The position numbers and the translations under genes are program-made. Under the pieces are notes generated by a model, which was not told the DNA's origin, ran no database searches, and worked only from the letters and a program-made list of their open reading frames with translations. From Pseudomonas protegens CHA0 (GTDB lineage: Bacteria; Pseudomonadota; Gammaproteobacteria; Pseudomonadales; Pseudomonadaceae), in contig NC_021237.1 in the NCBI RefSeq assembly GCF_000397205.1, positions 6,641,001 through 6,705,000 on the forward strand: a DNA stretch of 64,000 bases, written 5' to 3'. Of the stretch, positions 38,559 to 47,349 are shown one piece after another. How positions within the stretch are numbered: position 1 is the stretch's first letter; each line of letters starts with the position of its first letter.

Positions 38559-39299
38559 ATGCGCCAAGCGCTAGCTGTTTCGCTGCTCGCCGTACTGCTC
38601 GGCGGTTGTGCCAGCGACCCCGCCAAAAACGATGTGGGCGGCATCTGGATCAATCAGGTAGCGATCGACGCAGCCTCCAAGGGCGGCCCTTTGCGTGAAG
38701 CCCTCCAGGCCTACGGCCCGAACCTGGAATGGGAGCTCAATACCAAGGCTGGCCAGGCCCGCTACACCAACGGTTTCGAAACCGTCGAAGGCAAGATCAT
38801 CGGCGACGGTTCCAGCACTGCAAAAGTCGAGTTCTATGGCAGCGCCGCCACCGACTTGAAGCGCAACGGCAAGCAACTGCTGCAAGTGGCCAACGACAAT
38901 GAGCCCGAGCAGGTCTTCGACCGCCCCAAAGACCCCGCCCCCGAAGGCGCGCCGCTAGGCGCCAACTTCGAGCGCGCCTTGTACTCGGCGTATCTGGGTG
39001 GCAAGTGGAAGATCGTCAACGGACCGGGCCTGGGCAACGAGGTGCAGTTCCAGGCAAACGGCGCCGTCCAGGGCCTGCCGGGCGCCGATCGCTACGCCTT
39101 GTGCCTGGCTGGCGACTGCGCCTCGATGAGCGGCGGCAACGATAGCATCTGGCTGCAGCTCAACGGCCAGGGCAACTCCTGGATCTTCGTGCGCAAGGAT
39201 CAACAGCTGGAGATCTTCCAGGCGGTGAATACCGCCCTGGCGGATGAAGTGCCCTCGCTGACGCCGGGCAGCCAGCAGTGGTTGCTGGAAAAGCAGTAA
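38559..39299 (+). CDS. Conserved lipoprotein of unknown function
   Basis: 246 residues. A short signal ends in the lipobox LGGC at about residues 14-17, followed by Ser-Asp; the Asp at +2 of the mature lipoprotein start is shifted to +3, so outer-membrane sorting is likely but not certain. The mature part has no motif I recognise; it includes two Cys in CLAGDCAS near residue 188 that could form a disulfide. A similar gene occupies the same place after ridA in P. aeruginosa (recalled, PA5340). The ribosome site AAAGGA is good. Function unknown. Confidence 0.85.
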   Translation: MRQALAVSLLAVLLGGCASDPAKNDVGGIWINQVAIDAASKGGPLREALQAYGPNLEWELNTKAGQARYTNGFETVEGKIIGDGSSTAKVEFYGSAATDLKRNGKQLLQVANDNEPEQVFDRPKDPAPEGAPLGANFERALYSAYLGGKWKIVNGPGLGNEVQFQANGAVQGLPGADRYALCLAGDCASMSGGNDSIWLQLNGQGNSWIFVRKDQQLEIFQAVNTALADEVPSLTPGSQQWLLEKQ

Positions 39300-39306
39300 C
39301 TACCCT

Positions 39307-39420
39307 GTAGCCGCTGCCGCAGGCTGCGACAAGGTCCACAGGACCTTCGGCCTGTCGGCAGCGACGCCCTCGGGAAGCCGGTCGCAGCCTTCGACCGCGA
39401 CCCCAAGCTGCTCGGGCAGC
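39307..39420. repeat. Dispersed GTAGCCGCTGCCGCAGGCTGCG-type repeat
   Basis: The stretch after the lipoprotein gene begins TAGCCGCTGCCGCAGGCTGC and continues with GGTCC-ACA-GGACC and GGTCGCAGCCTTCG. I recognise this wording as a family of intergenic repeats common in P. fluorescens-group genomes. It contains several short inverted repeats and may terminate transcription from both convergent genes. No second copy is visible in this window. Confidence 0.5.
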
Positions 39421-40278
39421 TTAGCCCTGCGTCGTCAGAATCGCTGCATAACCTTCGCGATAACTCGGATAGCGCGGCACCCAGCCCAGCGCCCTGGCCC
39501 GGGCATTGCTGCAACGCTTGCTGCCGGTACGACGCACGCTGGCATCGTCCGCCCATTCGGTGACGCCCAGGTAATCGCGCAGCCAGTCGACGACCTCTGC
39601 CAGGGGCGCGGGCGCATCGTCCACGCCGATATAGCAATCATCCAGCGCCGTGCCACTGCGGTCCGCCTTGATCAGGAACGCCAGCAGGCCCGCGGCATCG
39701 TCCGCGTGAATACGGTTGCCGTACAACGGCGGCTCGATCGCCACGCGATAACCCCGGCGCACCTGGGTCAGCAGCCACTCGCGACCCGGGCCATAGATGC
39801 CGGTCAAGCGCACCACAGTGGCGGGAATACCGCTGCCCAGAGCCACCTGCTCGGCTTCCAGCATCATGCGTCCGGAGTAGGCCTGGGCCTCGGCCACGGA
39901 AGCCTCGTCGACCCACTCACCGTCCTTCTGCTCATAAACGCTGCTGCTGGAGACAAACAGCAAACGCTTGGGCGCCTGGCCGCGCTGCTTGAGCCAGCCC
40001 AGTACATGCTGCAGACCATCGACATAAGCCGCGCGATATCCGGCTTCGTCATGCTCGGTGGCCGCCGCGCAATACACCAGATAGTCCGGCGACTTCTGCG
40101 GCCATTGCCCGGGGCATTGCTCGCTGAACAGGTCACCTGCAATGCCCACCACCCCCTGTGGCAAGCGCGATACGTTGCGACGCAGGCCGTAAACCTGCCA
40201 TTGCTCGGCCAGCAGTTGAGTCGCCAGGCGACTCCCGACATCACCGCAACCGGCGATCAATACAGAGGGGGAGGACAT
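39421..40278 (-). CDS. NAD-dependent epimerase/dehydratase family protein (YeeZ-like)
   Basis: 285 residues from an ATG at 40278 with AAAGGAG upstream. An N-terminal Rossmann motif reads VLIAGCGDVGSRLATQLL. The catalytic Tyr of the usual YxxxK is replaced: the expected region reads AYSGRMMLEAE, so a classical short-chain dehydrogenase reaction is doubtful. Later text NRIHADDAAGLLAFLI is the family's substrate-side strand. The substrate is unknown. It is divergent from exbB with a 190-bp gap. Confidence 0.85.
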   Translation of the reverse strand: MSSPSVLIAGCGDVGSRLATQLLAEQWQVYGLRRNVSRLPQGVVGIAGDLFSEQCPGQWPQKSPDYLVYCAAATEHDEAGYRAAYVDGLQHVLGWLKQRGQAPKRLLFVSSSSVYEQKDGEWVDEASVAEAQAYSGRMMLEAEQVALGSGIPATVVRLTGIYGPGREWLLTQVRRGYRVAIEPPLYGNRIHADDAAGLLAFLIKADRSGTALDDCYIGVDDAPAPLAEVVDWLRDYLGVTEWADDASVRRTGSKRCSNARARALGWVPRYPSYREGYAAILTTQG

Positions 40279-40468
40279 CAGAAAACTCCTTTGGGAAAGG
40301 TCAAGACTAGCCCTCGCACTGGACGAACGGCTAGCAATCAAGGAAAAAAAGATACTCTATTACTTCTGTTAACAAGAATTACTTGCAATAATAACCGCCC
40401 ATTTTGTTCTCGGCCCTGCGAGGCCTAGAAGGACATTTCACCCTTTTCTCCTCTCAGGTCCGGCCAGC

Positions 40469-41473
40469 ATGACAAGCAACCAACTCTCCGTCTCGCCAAC
40501 CAAACGCCCAAGCCCGCTGCGCGCCATGAGCGCGGTTGCAGCGCTGTTGTGCAGCCTGCTGCTGGCACCGACCGCAGCCTTTGCCGACCAGCACGCCCCA
40601 GCCACCGCCGCAGCCCCTGCCGCGACCGCTCCAGCCGCTGAACATACGGCCACCGACCCGACCGCTCCAGCCGCAGCCCCAGTGGCCGGCGAGCCAGTCC
40701 AGGCCGAAGGCCAGCCCGCTATCGGCGAAGACGCTCCTGAAGTCCTGGAGGCCGACAACACCCTGGGCATGGCCCATGACCTGTCGCCGTGGGGCATGTA
40801 CCAGAACGCCGACATCATCGTGAAACTGGTGATGATCGGCCTGGCCATCGCCTCGATCATCACCTGGACCATCTGGATCGCCAAAGGCTTCGAGCTGATG
40901 GGTGCCAAGCGCCGCCTGCGCACTGAAATCGCCGCACTGAAAAAGGCCACCACCCTCAAGGAAGCCAGCGCCACCGCCACCAAGGAGGGCACCCTGGCCA
41001 ACCTGCTGGTGCACGACGCCCTGGAAGAGATGCGCCTCTCGGCCAACAGCCGCGAGAAGGAAGGCATCAAGGAGCGCGTCAGCTTCCGCCTGGAGCGCCT
41101 GGTAGCTGCCTGCGGCCGCAACATGAGCAGCGGCACCGGCGTGCTGGCCACCATCGGTTCCACCGCGCCGTTCGTCGGCCTGTTCGGCACCGTGTGGGGC
41201 ATCATGAACAGCTTCATCGGCATCGCCAAAACCCAGACCACCAACCTTGCCGTGGTTGCCCCGGGTATCGCCGAAGCCCTGCTGGCCACCGCCCTGGGCC
41301 TGGTTGCCGCGATTCCCGCGGTGGTGATCTATAACGTCTTCGCTCGCTCCATCACCGGCTACAAGGCCCAGGTCACCGACGCCTCGGCCGAGGTCCTGCT
41401 GCTGGTCAGCCGCGACCTGGATCACCAGCCGAACGAGCGCTCCGCACAACCGCACATGGTGAAAGTGGGGTAA
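40469..41473 (+). CDS. exbB: TonB-system proton channel subunit ExbB
   Basis: 334 residues. A signal-like segment and an Ala/Pro/Glu-rich region (about 30-95) precede the conserved core, which has three membrane helices: about 110-135, then GVLATIGSTAPFVGLFGTVW and VVAPGIAEALLATALGLVAA. The long N-terminal extension is typical of Pseudomonas ExbB. With ExbD it forms the proton channel that energises TonB. It begins a tight exbB-exbD-tonB operon. The upstream 40340-40400 stretch is AT-rich and may carry an iron-responsive operator, though I see no good Fur match. Confidence 0.93.
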   Translation: MTSNQLSVSPTKRPSPLRAMSAVAALLCSLLLAPTAAFADQHAPATAAAPAATAPAAEHTATDPTAPAAAPVAGEPVQAEGQPAIGEDAPEVLEADNTLGMAHDLSPWGMYQNADIIVKLVMIGLAIASIITWTIWIAKGFELMGAKRRLRTEIAALKKATTLKEASATATKEGTLANLLVHDALEEMRLSANSREKEGIKERVSFRLERLVAACGRNMSSGTGVLATIGSTAPFVGLFGTVWGIMNSFIGIAKTQTTNLAVVAPGIAEALLATALGLVAAIPAVVIYNVFARSITGYKAQVTDASAEVLLLVSRDLDHQPNERSAQPHMVKVG

Positions 41474-41479
41474 TCAGCC

Positions 41480-41908
41480 ATGGGCTTGCATTTGAAAGAA
41501 GGCGCAGGCGACGACCTGGCCGAAAACCACGAGATCAACGTCACGCCGTTCATCGACGTGATGCTGGTGCTGCTGATCATCTTCATGGTGGCCGCACCGC
41601 TGGCCACCGTGGACATCAAGGTCGACCTGCCCGCCTCCAGCGCCAAACCGGCGCCGCGGCCGGAAAAACCGGTGTTCCTCAGCGTCAAGGCCGACAAGCG
41701 CCTGTTCCTCGGCGAAGACGAAGTCAAGGCTGAAACCCTTGGCGCCATCCTCGACGCCCGGACCCAAGGCAAGAAAGACACGACCATCTTCTTCCAGGCC
41801 GACAAAGGTGTGGATTACGGCGACCTGATGAGTGTGATGGACACCCTGCGGGCGGCCGGCTACCTGAAAGTCGGCCTGGTCGGACTTGAGACGGCAGCCA
41901 AGAAATGA
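41480..41908 (+). CDS. exbD: TonB-system subunit ExbD
   Basis: 142 residues. A single N-terminal membrane helix contains the proton-carrying Asp in NVTPFIDVMLVLLIIFMV, followed by a periplasmic domain (SVKADKRLFLGEDEVKAETL). It starts six bases after exbB and its end overlaps the tonB start by four bases (ATGA), so translation is coupled. Confidence 0.95.
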   Translation: MGLHLKEGAGDDLAENHEINVTPFIDVMLVLLIIFMVAAPLATVDIKVDLPASSAKPAPRPEKPVFLSVKADKRLFLGEDEVKAETLGAILDARTQGKKDTTIFFQADKGVDYGDLMSVMDTLRAAGYLKVGLVGLETAAKK

Positions 41909-42657
41909 TCACGACGCGCCAAAGACTGACGCGTTACAGCGGTAGCCTGGCGGTGGTGTTGGGCGTCCATGGGTTGGCGATCCTGCTCGCCCTCAACTGG
42001 TCCAAGCCACAGCCCATGCCCATCCCCCCCCAAGCCATGGTGGTGGAATTGGCACCTGCCCCTGTGCCGCCTCCACCGGCGCCGCCGAAAGTGGTGACCC
42101 CACCACAACCGCCGGCCCCCGTGGAAGAACTGCCGTTGCCGAAACTGGCCGAAGCGCCGAAGCCGACCATCTCGGTACCCAAGCCGGTGAAGCAGAAGCC
42201 CAAGCCGCAACCGCCAAAGCCGGTGGTCAAGCCTGAGCCGCCCAAGGAAAAGCCTTCCGAGGAAAAGCCCAGTGACGCCCCGGTCACACCGGCTCCGTCC
42301 AAGCAGCCCGCTCCTGCGACCCCTGGCCCGTCACCGGCCCAGGCCGCCGCCAAGGCTAACTGGCAGGGGGAATTGCAGGCGCACCTGGCCAAGTACAAGC
42401 GCTATCCGAGCGAGGCTCAGCGTCGAGGCAAGGAAGGCACCAACTCCCTGCGCTTCGTCGTCGATGCCGAAGGCAAGGTGCTGTCCTATGAGCTGGTAGG
42501 CAGATCGGGCAATGCCGATCTGGACCGGGCCACCCTGGACATGATCCGTCGTGCCCAGCCGCTGCCCAAGCCACCGGCAGACATGCTCAACAACGGCAGC
42601 GTGGAAATCACCGCCTCGTACAACTACGAGATCGACCGCAGCCGCGGCCGCCGCTGA
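41905..42657 (+). CDS. tonB: Energy transducer TonB
   Basis: 250 residues: a short cytoplasmic start, one membrane helix (about 14-32, GSLAVVLGVHGLAILLALNW), a long proline-rich spacer (about 38-150) with Pro-Lys and Pro-Glu repeats that spans the periplasm, and a C-terminal TonB domain (about 160-245, KYKRYPSEAQRRGKEGTNSL). It transmits the ExbBD proton force to outer-membrane siderophore and vitamin receptors. A hairpin follows. Confidence 0.95.
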   Translation: MITTRQRLTRYSGSLAVVLGVHGLAILLALNWSKPQPMPIPPQAMVVELAPAPVPPPPAPPKVVTPPQPPAPVEELPLPKLAEAPKPTISVPKPVKQKPKPQPPKPVVKPEPPKEKPSEEKPSDAPVTPAPSKQPAPATPGPSPAQAAAKANWQGELQAHLAKYKRYPSEAQRRGKEGTNSLRFVVDAEGKVLSYELVGRSGNADLDRATLDMIRRAQPLPKPPADMLNNGSVEITASYNYEIDRSRGRR

Positions 42658-42665
42658 TCCACCGC

Positions 42666-42688
42666 AAGGGCACCTTCAAGGTGCCCTT
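42666..42688 (+). terminator. Hairpin after tonB
   Basis: AAGGGCACCTT-CA-AGGTGCCCTT is a ten-bp inverted repeat eight bases after the tonB stop; the T run is interrupted (CGCGTTTG), so termination may be partial. Confidence 0.6.
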
Positions 42689-42805
42689 CGCGTTTGTGCC
42701 GCCTGAAGCAGGCATTGGCGGGTGTCGCATTCCACCCTCGGTCTGATAACGTGCGTCTATCGATTGCAGCCGTTATGCTTGGCCGCAACCTCACGGACGC
42801 CCGCT

Positions 42806-43726
42806 ATGACTCTTACAGAATTGCGCTACATCGTTACCCTCGCCCAAGAGCAGCACTTCGGCCATGCCGCCGAGCGCTGCCATGTCAGCCAGCCCACCCT
42901 GTCGGTCGGCGTGAAAAAGCTTGAAGACGAACTCGGCGTGCTGATTTTCGAGCGCAGCAAGAGCGCCGTGCGCCTGACCCCGGTGGGCGAGACCATCGTC
43001 GCCCAGGCGCAAAAGGTCCTGGAGCAGGCCCAGGGCATCCGTGAGCTGGCCCAGGCCGGCAAGAACCAGCTGACCGCACCGCTCAAGGTCGGGGCGATCT
43101 ACACCGTCGGCCCCTACCTGTTCCCGCACCTGATTCCCCAGTTGCACCGGGTCGCTCCGCAGATGCCGCTGTATATAGAAGAGAACTTCACCCACGTACT
43201 GCGCGACAAACTGCGCAACGGCGAGCTCGACGCGATCATCATCGCCCTGCCGTTCAACGAGGCCGATGTCCTGACCCTGCCGCTGTACGACGAACCCTTC
43301 TATGTGCTGATGCCCAGCGGCCACCCCTGGACCAAGAAGGAAACCATCGACGCCAACCTGCTCAACGACAAGAGCCTGTTGCTGCTGGGCGAAGGCCACT
43401 GCTTCCGCGACCAGGTCCTGGAGGCCTGCCCGACCCTGACCAAGGGCAACGACGGCGCCAAGCACACCACCGTGGAATCCAGTTCCCTGGAAACCATCCG
43501 CCACATGGTCGCCTCCGGCCTGGGCATCTCGATCCTGCCGCTGTCGGCCGTGGACAGCCATCACTACGCCCCCGGGGTGATCGAAGTCCGCCCCCTGACC
43601 CCGCCCGTGCCGTTCCGCACCGTGGCCATCGCCTGGCGCGCCAGCTTCCCGCGGCCCAAGGCCATCGAGATCCTCGCCGACTCGATCCGCCTGTGCTCGG
43701 TGGCCAAGCCGCCCGCCGCGAGTTAA
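42806..43726 (+). CDS. oxyR: Hydrogen peroxide-responsive regulator OxyR
   Basis: 306 residues of the LysR family. The redox cysteines are at C199 and C208 (GEGHCFRDQVLEACP), exactly the canonical positions. The DNA-binding helix-turn-helix is at about 18-40 (HFGHAAERCHVSQPTLSVGV). Peroxide oxidises C199-C208 and switches on catalase, Ahp and related genes. I chose the ATG at 42806 because the protein then begins MTLTELRYIV as in the family; the 28-codon upstream extension is not supported. recG follows after nine bases, as in other pseudomonads. Confidence 0.97.
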   Translation: MTLTELRYIVTLAQEQHFGHAAERCHVSQPTLSVGVKKLEDELGVLIFERSKSAVRLTPVGETIVAQAQKVLEQAQGIRELAQAGKNQLTAPLKVGAIYTVGPYLFPHLIPQLHRVAPQMPLYIEENFTHVLRDKLRNGELDAIIIALPFNEADVLTLPLYDEPFYVLMPSGHPWTKKETIDANLLNDKSLLLLGEGHCFRDQVLEACPTLTKGNDGAKHTTVESSSLETIRHMVASGLGISILPLSAVDSHHYAPGVIEVRPLTPPVPFRTVAIAWRASFPRPKAIEILADSIRLCSVAKPPAAS

Positions 43727-43735
43727 GCGCTCGCA

Positions 43736-45811
43736 ATGACTGAGCTGTCGAAAGTGCCGGTCACGGCACTCAAGGGCGTCGGCGAAGCCATGGCCGAGAA
43801 GCTGGCCAAGGTCGGCCTGGAAAACCTTCAGGACGTGCTGTTCCACCTGCCCCTGCGCTACCAGGACCGCACCCGCGTGGTGCCGATCGGCGCCCTGCGC
43901 CCTGGCCAGGATGCTGTGATCGAAGGCACCGTCAGTGGCGCCGATGTGGTCATGGGCAAGCGCCGCAGCCTGCTGGTGCGCCTGCAGGACGGTACCGGCG
44001 GCCTGAGCCTGCGCTTCTACCATTTCAGCAATGCGCAGAAGGACGGCCTGAAGCGCGGCACCCGTGTGCGCTGCTATGGCGAAGCCCGGCCCGGCGCCTC
44101 GGGCCTGGAGATCTACCACCCGGAATACCGTGCCATCAGCGGCGACGAGCCGCCGCCGGTGGACCAGACCCTGACACCGATCTACCCCCTGACCGAAGGC
44201 CTGACCCAGCAGCGCCTGCGCCTGCTGTGCCAACAGAGCCTGGCCCTGCTGGGCCCGCGCAGCCTGCCCGACTGGCTGCCGGAAGAGCTGGCCCGGGACT
44301 ATCAGCTGGCGCCCCTGGACGATGCGATCCGCTACCTGCATCACCCGCCGGCGGACGCCGATGTCGACGAACTGGCCCTGGGGCACCACTGGGCCCAGCA
44401 CCGCCTGGCGTTCGAGGAATTGCTGACCCACCAGCTGTCCCAGCAGCGTCTGCGCGACAGCCTGCGCTCCCAGCGCGCCCCGGTGCTGCCATTGGCCAGG
44501 AAACTGCCGGTCAAGTACCTGAAGAACCTGGGCTTCGCTCCCACCGGCGCGCAACAGCGCGTGGGCAACGAGATCGCCTACGACCTGAGCCAGCCCGAGC
44601 CCATGCTGCGACTGATCCAGGGCGACGTGGGCGCCGGCAAGACCGTGGTCGCCGCCCTGGCCGCCCTGCAAGCACTGGAGGCCGGCTACCAGGTGGCACT
44701 GATGGCGCCGACGGAAATCCTCGCCGAGCAGCACTTCATCACCTTCAAGCGCTGGCTCGAGCCCCTGGGCCTGGAAGTCGCCTGGCTGGCAGGCAAGCTC
44801 AAGGGCAAGGCCCGCAGCGCAGCCCTGGAACAGATTGCCGGTGGCGCACCGATGGTGGTGGGCACCCACGCGCTGTTCCAGGACGAAGTGCAGTTCAAGA
44901 ACCTGGCCCTGGTGATCATCGACGAACAGCACCGCTTCGGCGTGCAGCAGCGCCTGGCCCTGCGCCAGAAAGGCGTGGGCGGCCGCCTGTGCCCGCACCA
45001 GTTGATCATGACCGCCACGCCGATCCCACGAACGCTGGCCATGAGCGCCTACGCCGACCTGGACACCTCGATCCTCGACGAACTGCCTCCCGGTCGCACC
45101 CCGGTGAACACCGTGCTGGTGACCGACAGCCGGCGCATCGAAGTCATCGAGCGGGTACGCGCCGCCTGCGCGGAAGGGCGCCAGGCCTACTGGGTCTGCA
45201 CCCTGATCGAAGAGTCCGAGGAACTGACCTGCCAGGCCGCGGAAACCACCTTCGAAGACCTTTCCAGCGCCCTGGGCGAATTGCGCGTAGGGCTGATCCA
45301 CGGCCGCATGAAGGCCCCCGAGAAAGCCGCGGTGATGGCCGAGTTCAAGGCCGGCAACCTGCAACTGCTGGTGGCCACCACGGTGATCGAGGTCGGGGTC
45401 GACGTACCCAATGCCAGCCTGATGATCATCGAAAACCCCGAACGCCTGGGCCTGGCCCAGTTGCACCAGCTGCGCGGCCGGGTCGGGCGCGGCAGCGCCG
45501 CCAGCCACTGCGTGCTGCTCTACCACCCACCGCTTTCACAGATCGGTCGCCAGCGCCTGGGCATCATGCGTGAAACCAACGACGGTTTCGTCATCGCCGA
45601 AAAGGACCTGGAGCTGCGCGGCCCCGGGGAAATGCTCGGCACCCGGCAGACCGGCCTCCTGCAATTCAAGGTCGCCGACCTGATGCGCGACGCCGACCTG
45701 CTGCCGGCGGTACGCGATGCCGCCCAGGCCCTGCTGGAGCGCTGGCCGGACCATGTCAGCCCGTTGCTGGAGCGCTGGCTGCGCCACGGACAGCAATACG
45801 GCCAAGTGTGA
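43736..45811 (+). CDS. recG: ATP-dependent DNA helicase RecG
   Basis: 691 residues. An N-terminal wedge domain with OB fold (residues about 1-260) precedes the helicase core: Walker A GDVGAGKT near 296 and the box D396-EQH followed by RFGVQQR. C-terminal motif LHQLRGRVGRG is typical. It reverses stalled replication forks and processes recombination intermediates. It is likely cotranscribed with oxyR. Confidence 0.96.
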   Translation: MTELSKVPVTALKGVGEAMAEKLAKVGLENLQDVLFHLPLRYQDRTRVVPIGALRPGQDAVIEGTVSGADVVMGKRRSLLVRLQDGTGGLSLRFYHFSNAQKDGLKRGTRVRCYGEARPGASGLEIYHPEYRAISGDEPPPVDQTLTPIYPLTEGLTQQRLRLLCQQSLALLGPRSLPDWLPEELARDYQLAPLDDAIRYLHHPPADADVDELALGHHWAQHRLAFEELLTHQLSQQRLRDSLRSQRAPVLPLARKLPVKYLKNLGFAPTGAQQRVGNEIAYDLSQPEPMLRLIQGDVGAGKTVVAALAALQALEAGYQVALMAPTEILAEQHFITFKRWLEPLGLEVAWLAGKLKGKARSAALEQIAGGAPMVVGTHALFQDEVQFKNLALVIIDEQHRFGVQQRLALRQKGVGGRLCPHQLIMTATPIPRTLAMSAYADLDTSILDELPPGRTPVNTVLVTDSRRIEVIERVRAACAEGRQAYWVCTLIEESEELTCQAAETTFEDLSSALGELRVGLIHGRMKAPEKAAVMAEFKAGNLQLLVATTVIEVGVDVPNASLMIIENPERLGLAQLHQLRGRVGRGSAASHCVLLYHPPLSQIGRQRLGIMRETNDGFVIAEKDLELRGPGEMLGTRQTGLLQFKVADLMRDADLLPAVRDAAQALLERWPDHVSPLLERWLRHGQQYGQV

Positions 45812-45890
45812 ACCAACACTCAGTTAGTGAACCCTCGCCATAACCAAGCTGGTTATACTCGTCAAATTGTAGAAAAACGGATACCAGACC

Positions 45891-47291
45891 ATGACAGAAG
45901 TTGCCCTCGACATTGCAACCCCACACGCTCCGTCTGTTATCCGGTTGCTGCTCGGCAAGCTGGCCATCAGCTACAACGAAGTGATCGACCAGCCGGGCCT
46001 GCCGGCTGCGCGCAAGGTCCAGGCGGTACTGCTGGACGACGCCGTCGGCGCGCTGATGGTGCTGTTCCCGCAGAGCCAGTTACTGGACCTCAACCGCCTG
46101 GCCGAACTCACCGGCCGCCGCCTGACCGCCGTTTCCACCGAACGCCTGGAGCGCATGCTCGGCAAGCACAGCCTGAGCCTGCTGCCCGGCCTGCCGGCGC
46201 TCACCAGCTCACCGTGCCTGTACGAAGAAAGCCTGCTGCGCGAGCCCTGCCTGCTGATCAACTCCGGCGAGCCCGGGGTACTGCTGGAGATCACCAGCGA
46301 AGCCTTCAAGAGCATGCTCAGCAAAGCCAGCGCCGGCAACTTCGGCGAGCCCCTGAGCAGCATTCGCCCCAACCTCGACCGCCCGGACGATGACCGCGAG
46401 GAGATCTCCCAGGCGATGCAGGCCTTCACCGCGCGGCGCATCCAGCAGCGCCTGGAAGCCACCATCGAGATCCCGCCCCTGGCGGAAACCGCGCAGAAGA
46501 TCATCAAGCTGCGGGTCGACCCCAACGCCACCATCGACGACATCACCGGTGTGGTGGAAACCGACCCGGCCCTGGCCGCCCAGGTGGTCAGCTGGGCCGC
46601 CTCGCCCTACTACGCCTCGCCCGGCAAGATCCGCTCGGTGGAAGACGCCATCGTCCGCGTGCTGGGCTTCGACCTGGTGATCAACCTGGCACTGGGCCTG
46701 GCCCTGGGCAAGACCCTGAGCCTGCCCAAGGACCAGCCGCAGCACGCCACGCCTTACTGGCAGCAGTCGATCTACACCGCCGCGGTGATCGAGGGCCTGA
46801 CCCGCGCCATGCCCCGTGCCCAGCGCCCGGAAGCCGGCCTGACCTACCTGGCCGGCCTGCTGCACAACTTCGGCTACCTGCTGCTGGCCCACGTGTTCCC
46901 GCCGCACTTCTCGCTGATCTGCCGGCATTTGGAGGTCAACCCGCACCTGTGCCACAGCTATGTCGAACAGCACCTGCTGGGTATCAGCCGCGAACAGATC
47001 GGCGCCTGGCTGATGCGCTACTGGGACATGCCGGAAGAGCTGTGCACCGCCCTGCGCTTCCAGCACGACCCGAGCTACGACGGCGCCTATGCCGAGTACC
47101 CGAACCTGGTGTGCCTGGCCGTGCGCCTGCTGCGCAGCCGGGGCATCGGCTCCGGGCCCCACGAGGATATCCCCGACGCCCTGCTGGAACGCCTGGGCCT
47201 GACCCGGGACAAGGCGGACGACGTGGTGAGCAAGGTGCTGGAAGCCGAAGTACTGCTGCGGGAACTGGCTTCGCAGTTCAGCCAGGCCTGA
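45891..47291 (+). CDS. YbaK/aminoacyl-tRNA-deacylase-like domain fused to HDOD domain
   Basis: 466 residues. The first 150 or so resemble the YbaK/ProX fold (KVQAVLLDDAVGALMVLFPQ; LAELTGRRLTAVSTERLERM). Residues about 190-400 form an HDOD domain (IPPLAETAQKIIKLRVDPNA; DPALAAQVVSWAASPYYASP; LTYLAGLLHNFGYLLLAHVF). HDOD lacks the metal-binding HD pair and acts as a signalling scaffold. Whether the YbaK part still deacylates tRNA is unknown. Synteny after recG is shared with P. aeruginosa (recalled). It precedes the type VI secretion operon convergently but need not be part of it. Confidence 0.85.
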   Translation: MTEVALDIATPHAPSVIRLLLGKLAISYNEVIDQPGLPAARKVQAVLLDDAVGALMVLFPQSQLLDLNRLAELTGRRLTAVSTERLERMLGKHSLSLLPGLPALTSSPCLYEESLLREPCLLINSGEPGVLLEITSEAFKSMLSKASAGNFGEPLSSIRPNLDRPDDDREEISQAMQAFTARRIQQRLEATIEIPPLAETAQKIIKLRVDPNATIDDITGVVETDPALAAQVVSWAASPYYASPGKIRSVEDAIVRVLGFDLVINLALGLALGKTLSLPKDQPQHATPYWQQSIYTAAVIEGLTRAMPRAQRPEAGLTYLAGLLHNFGYLLLAHVFPPHFSLICRHLEVNPHLCHSYVEQHLLGISREQIGAWLMRYWDMPEELCTALRFQHDPSYDGAYAEYPNLVCLAVRLLRSRGIGSGPHEDIPDALLERLGLTRDKADDVVSKVLEAEVLLRELASQFSQA

Positions 47292-47297
47292 GTCCAT

Positions 47298-47341
47298 TCG
47301 CCGGCCCGCCCACTCCTGCAGGAGGCGGCTTGCCGGCGAAG
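47298..47341. repeat. Single REP-like palindrome after the HDOD gene
   Basis: TTCGCCGGC and GCCGGCGAA arms flank CCGCCCACTCCTGCAGGAGG, giving a head-to-head REP-like hairpin between two convergent genes. It may stop transcription from both sides. Confidence 0.7.
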
Positions 47342-47349
47342 TTTCCCGG

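Noticed and set aside
40335..40400. Possible Fur box before exbB
   Set aside because: The stretch around AATTACTTGCAATAATAAC is AT-rich and the gene context fits, but the match to the Fur consensus is poor, so I did not list it as a feature.
42791..45526. 911-codon open frame antisense to oxyR and recG
   Set aside because: It runs through two well-identified genes; its length follows from high GC and scarcity of stops on the opposite strand.
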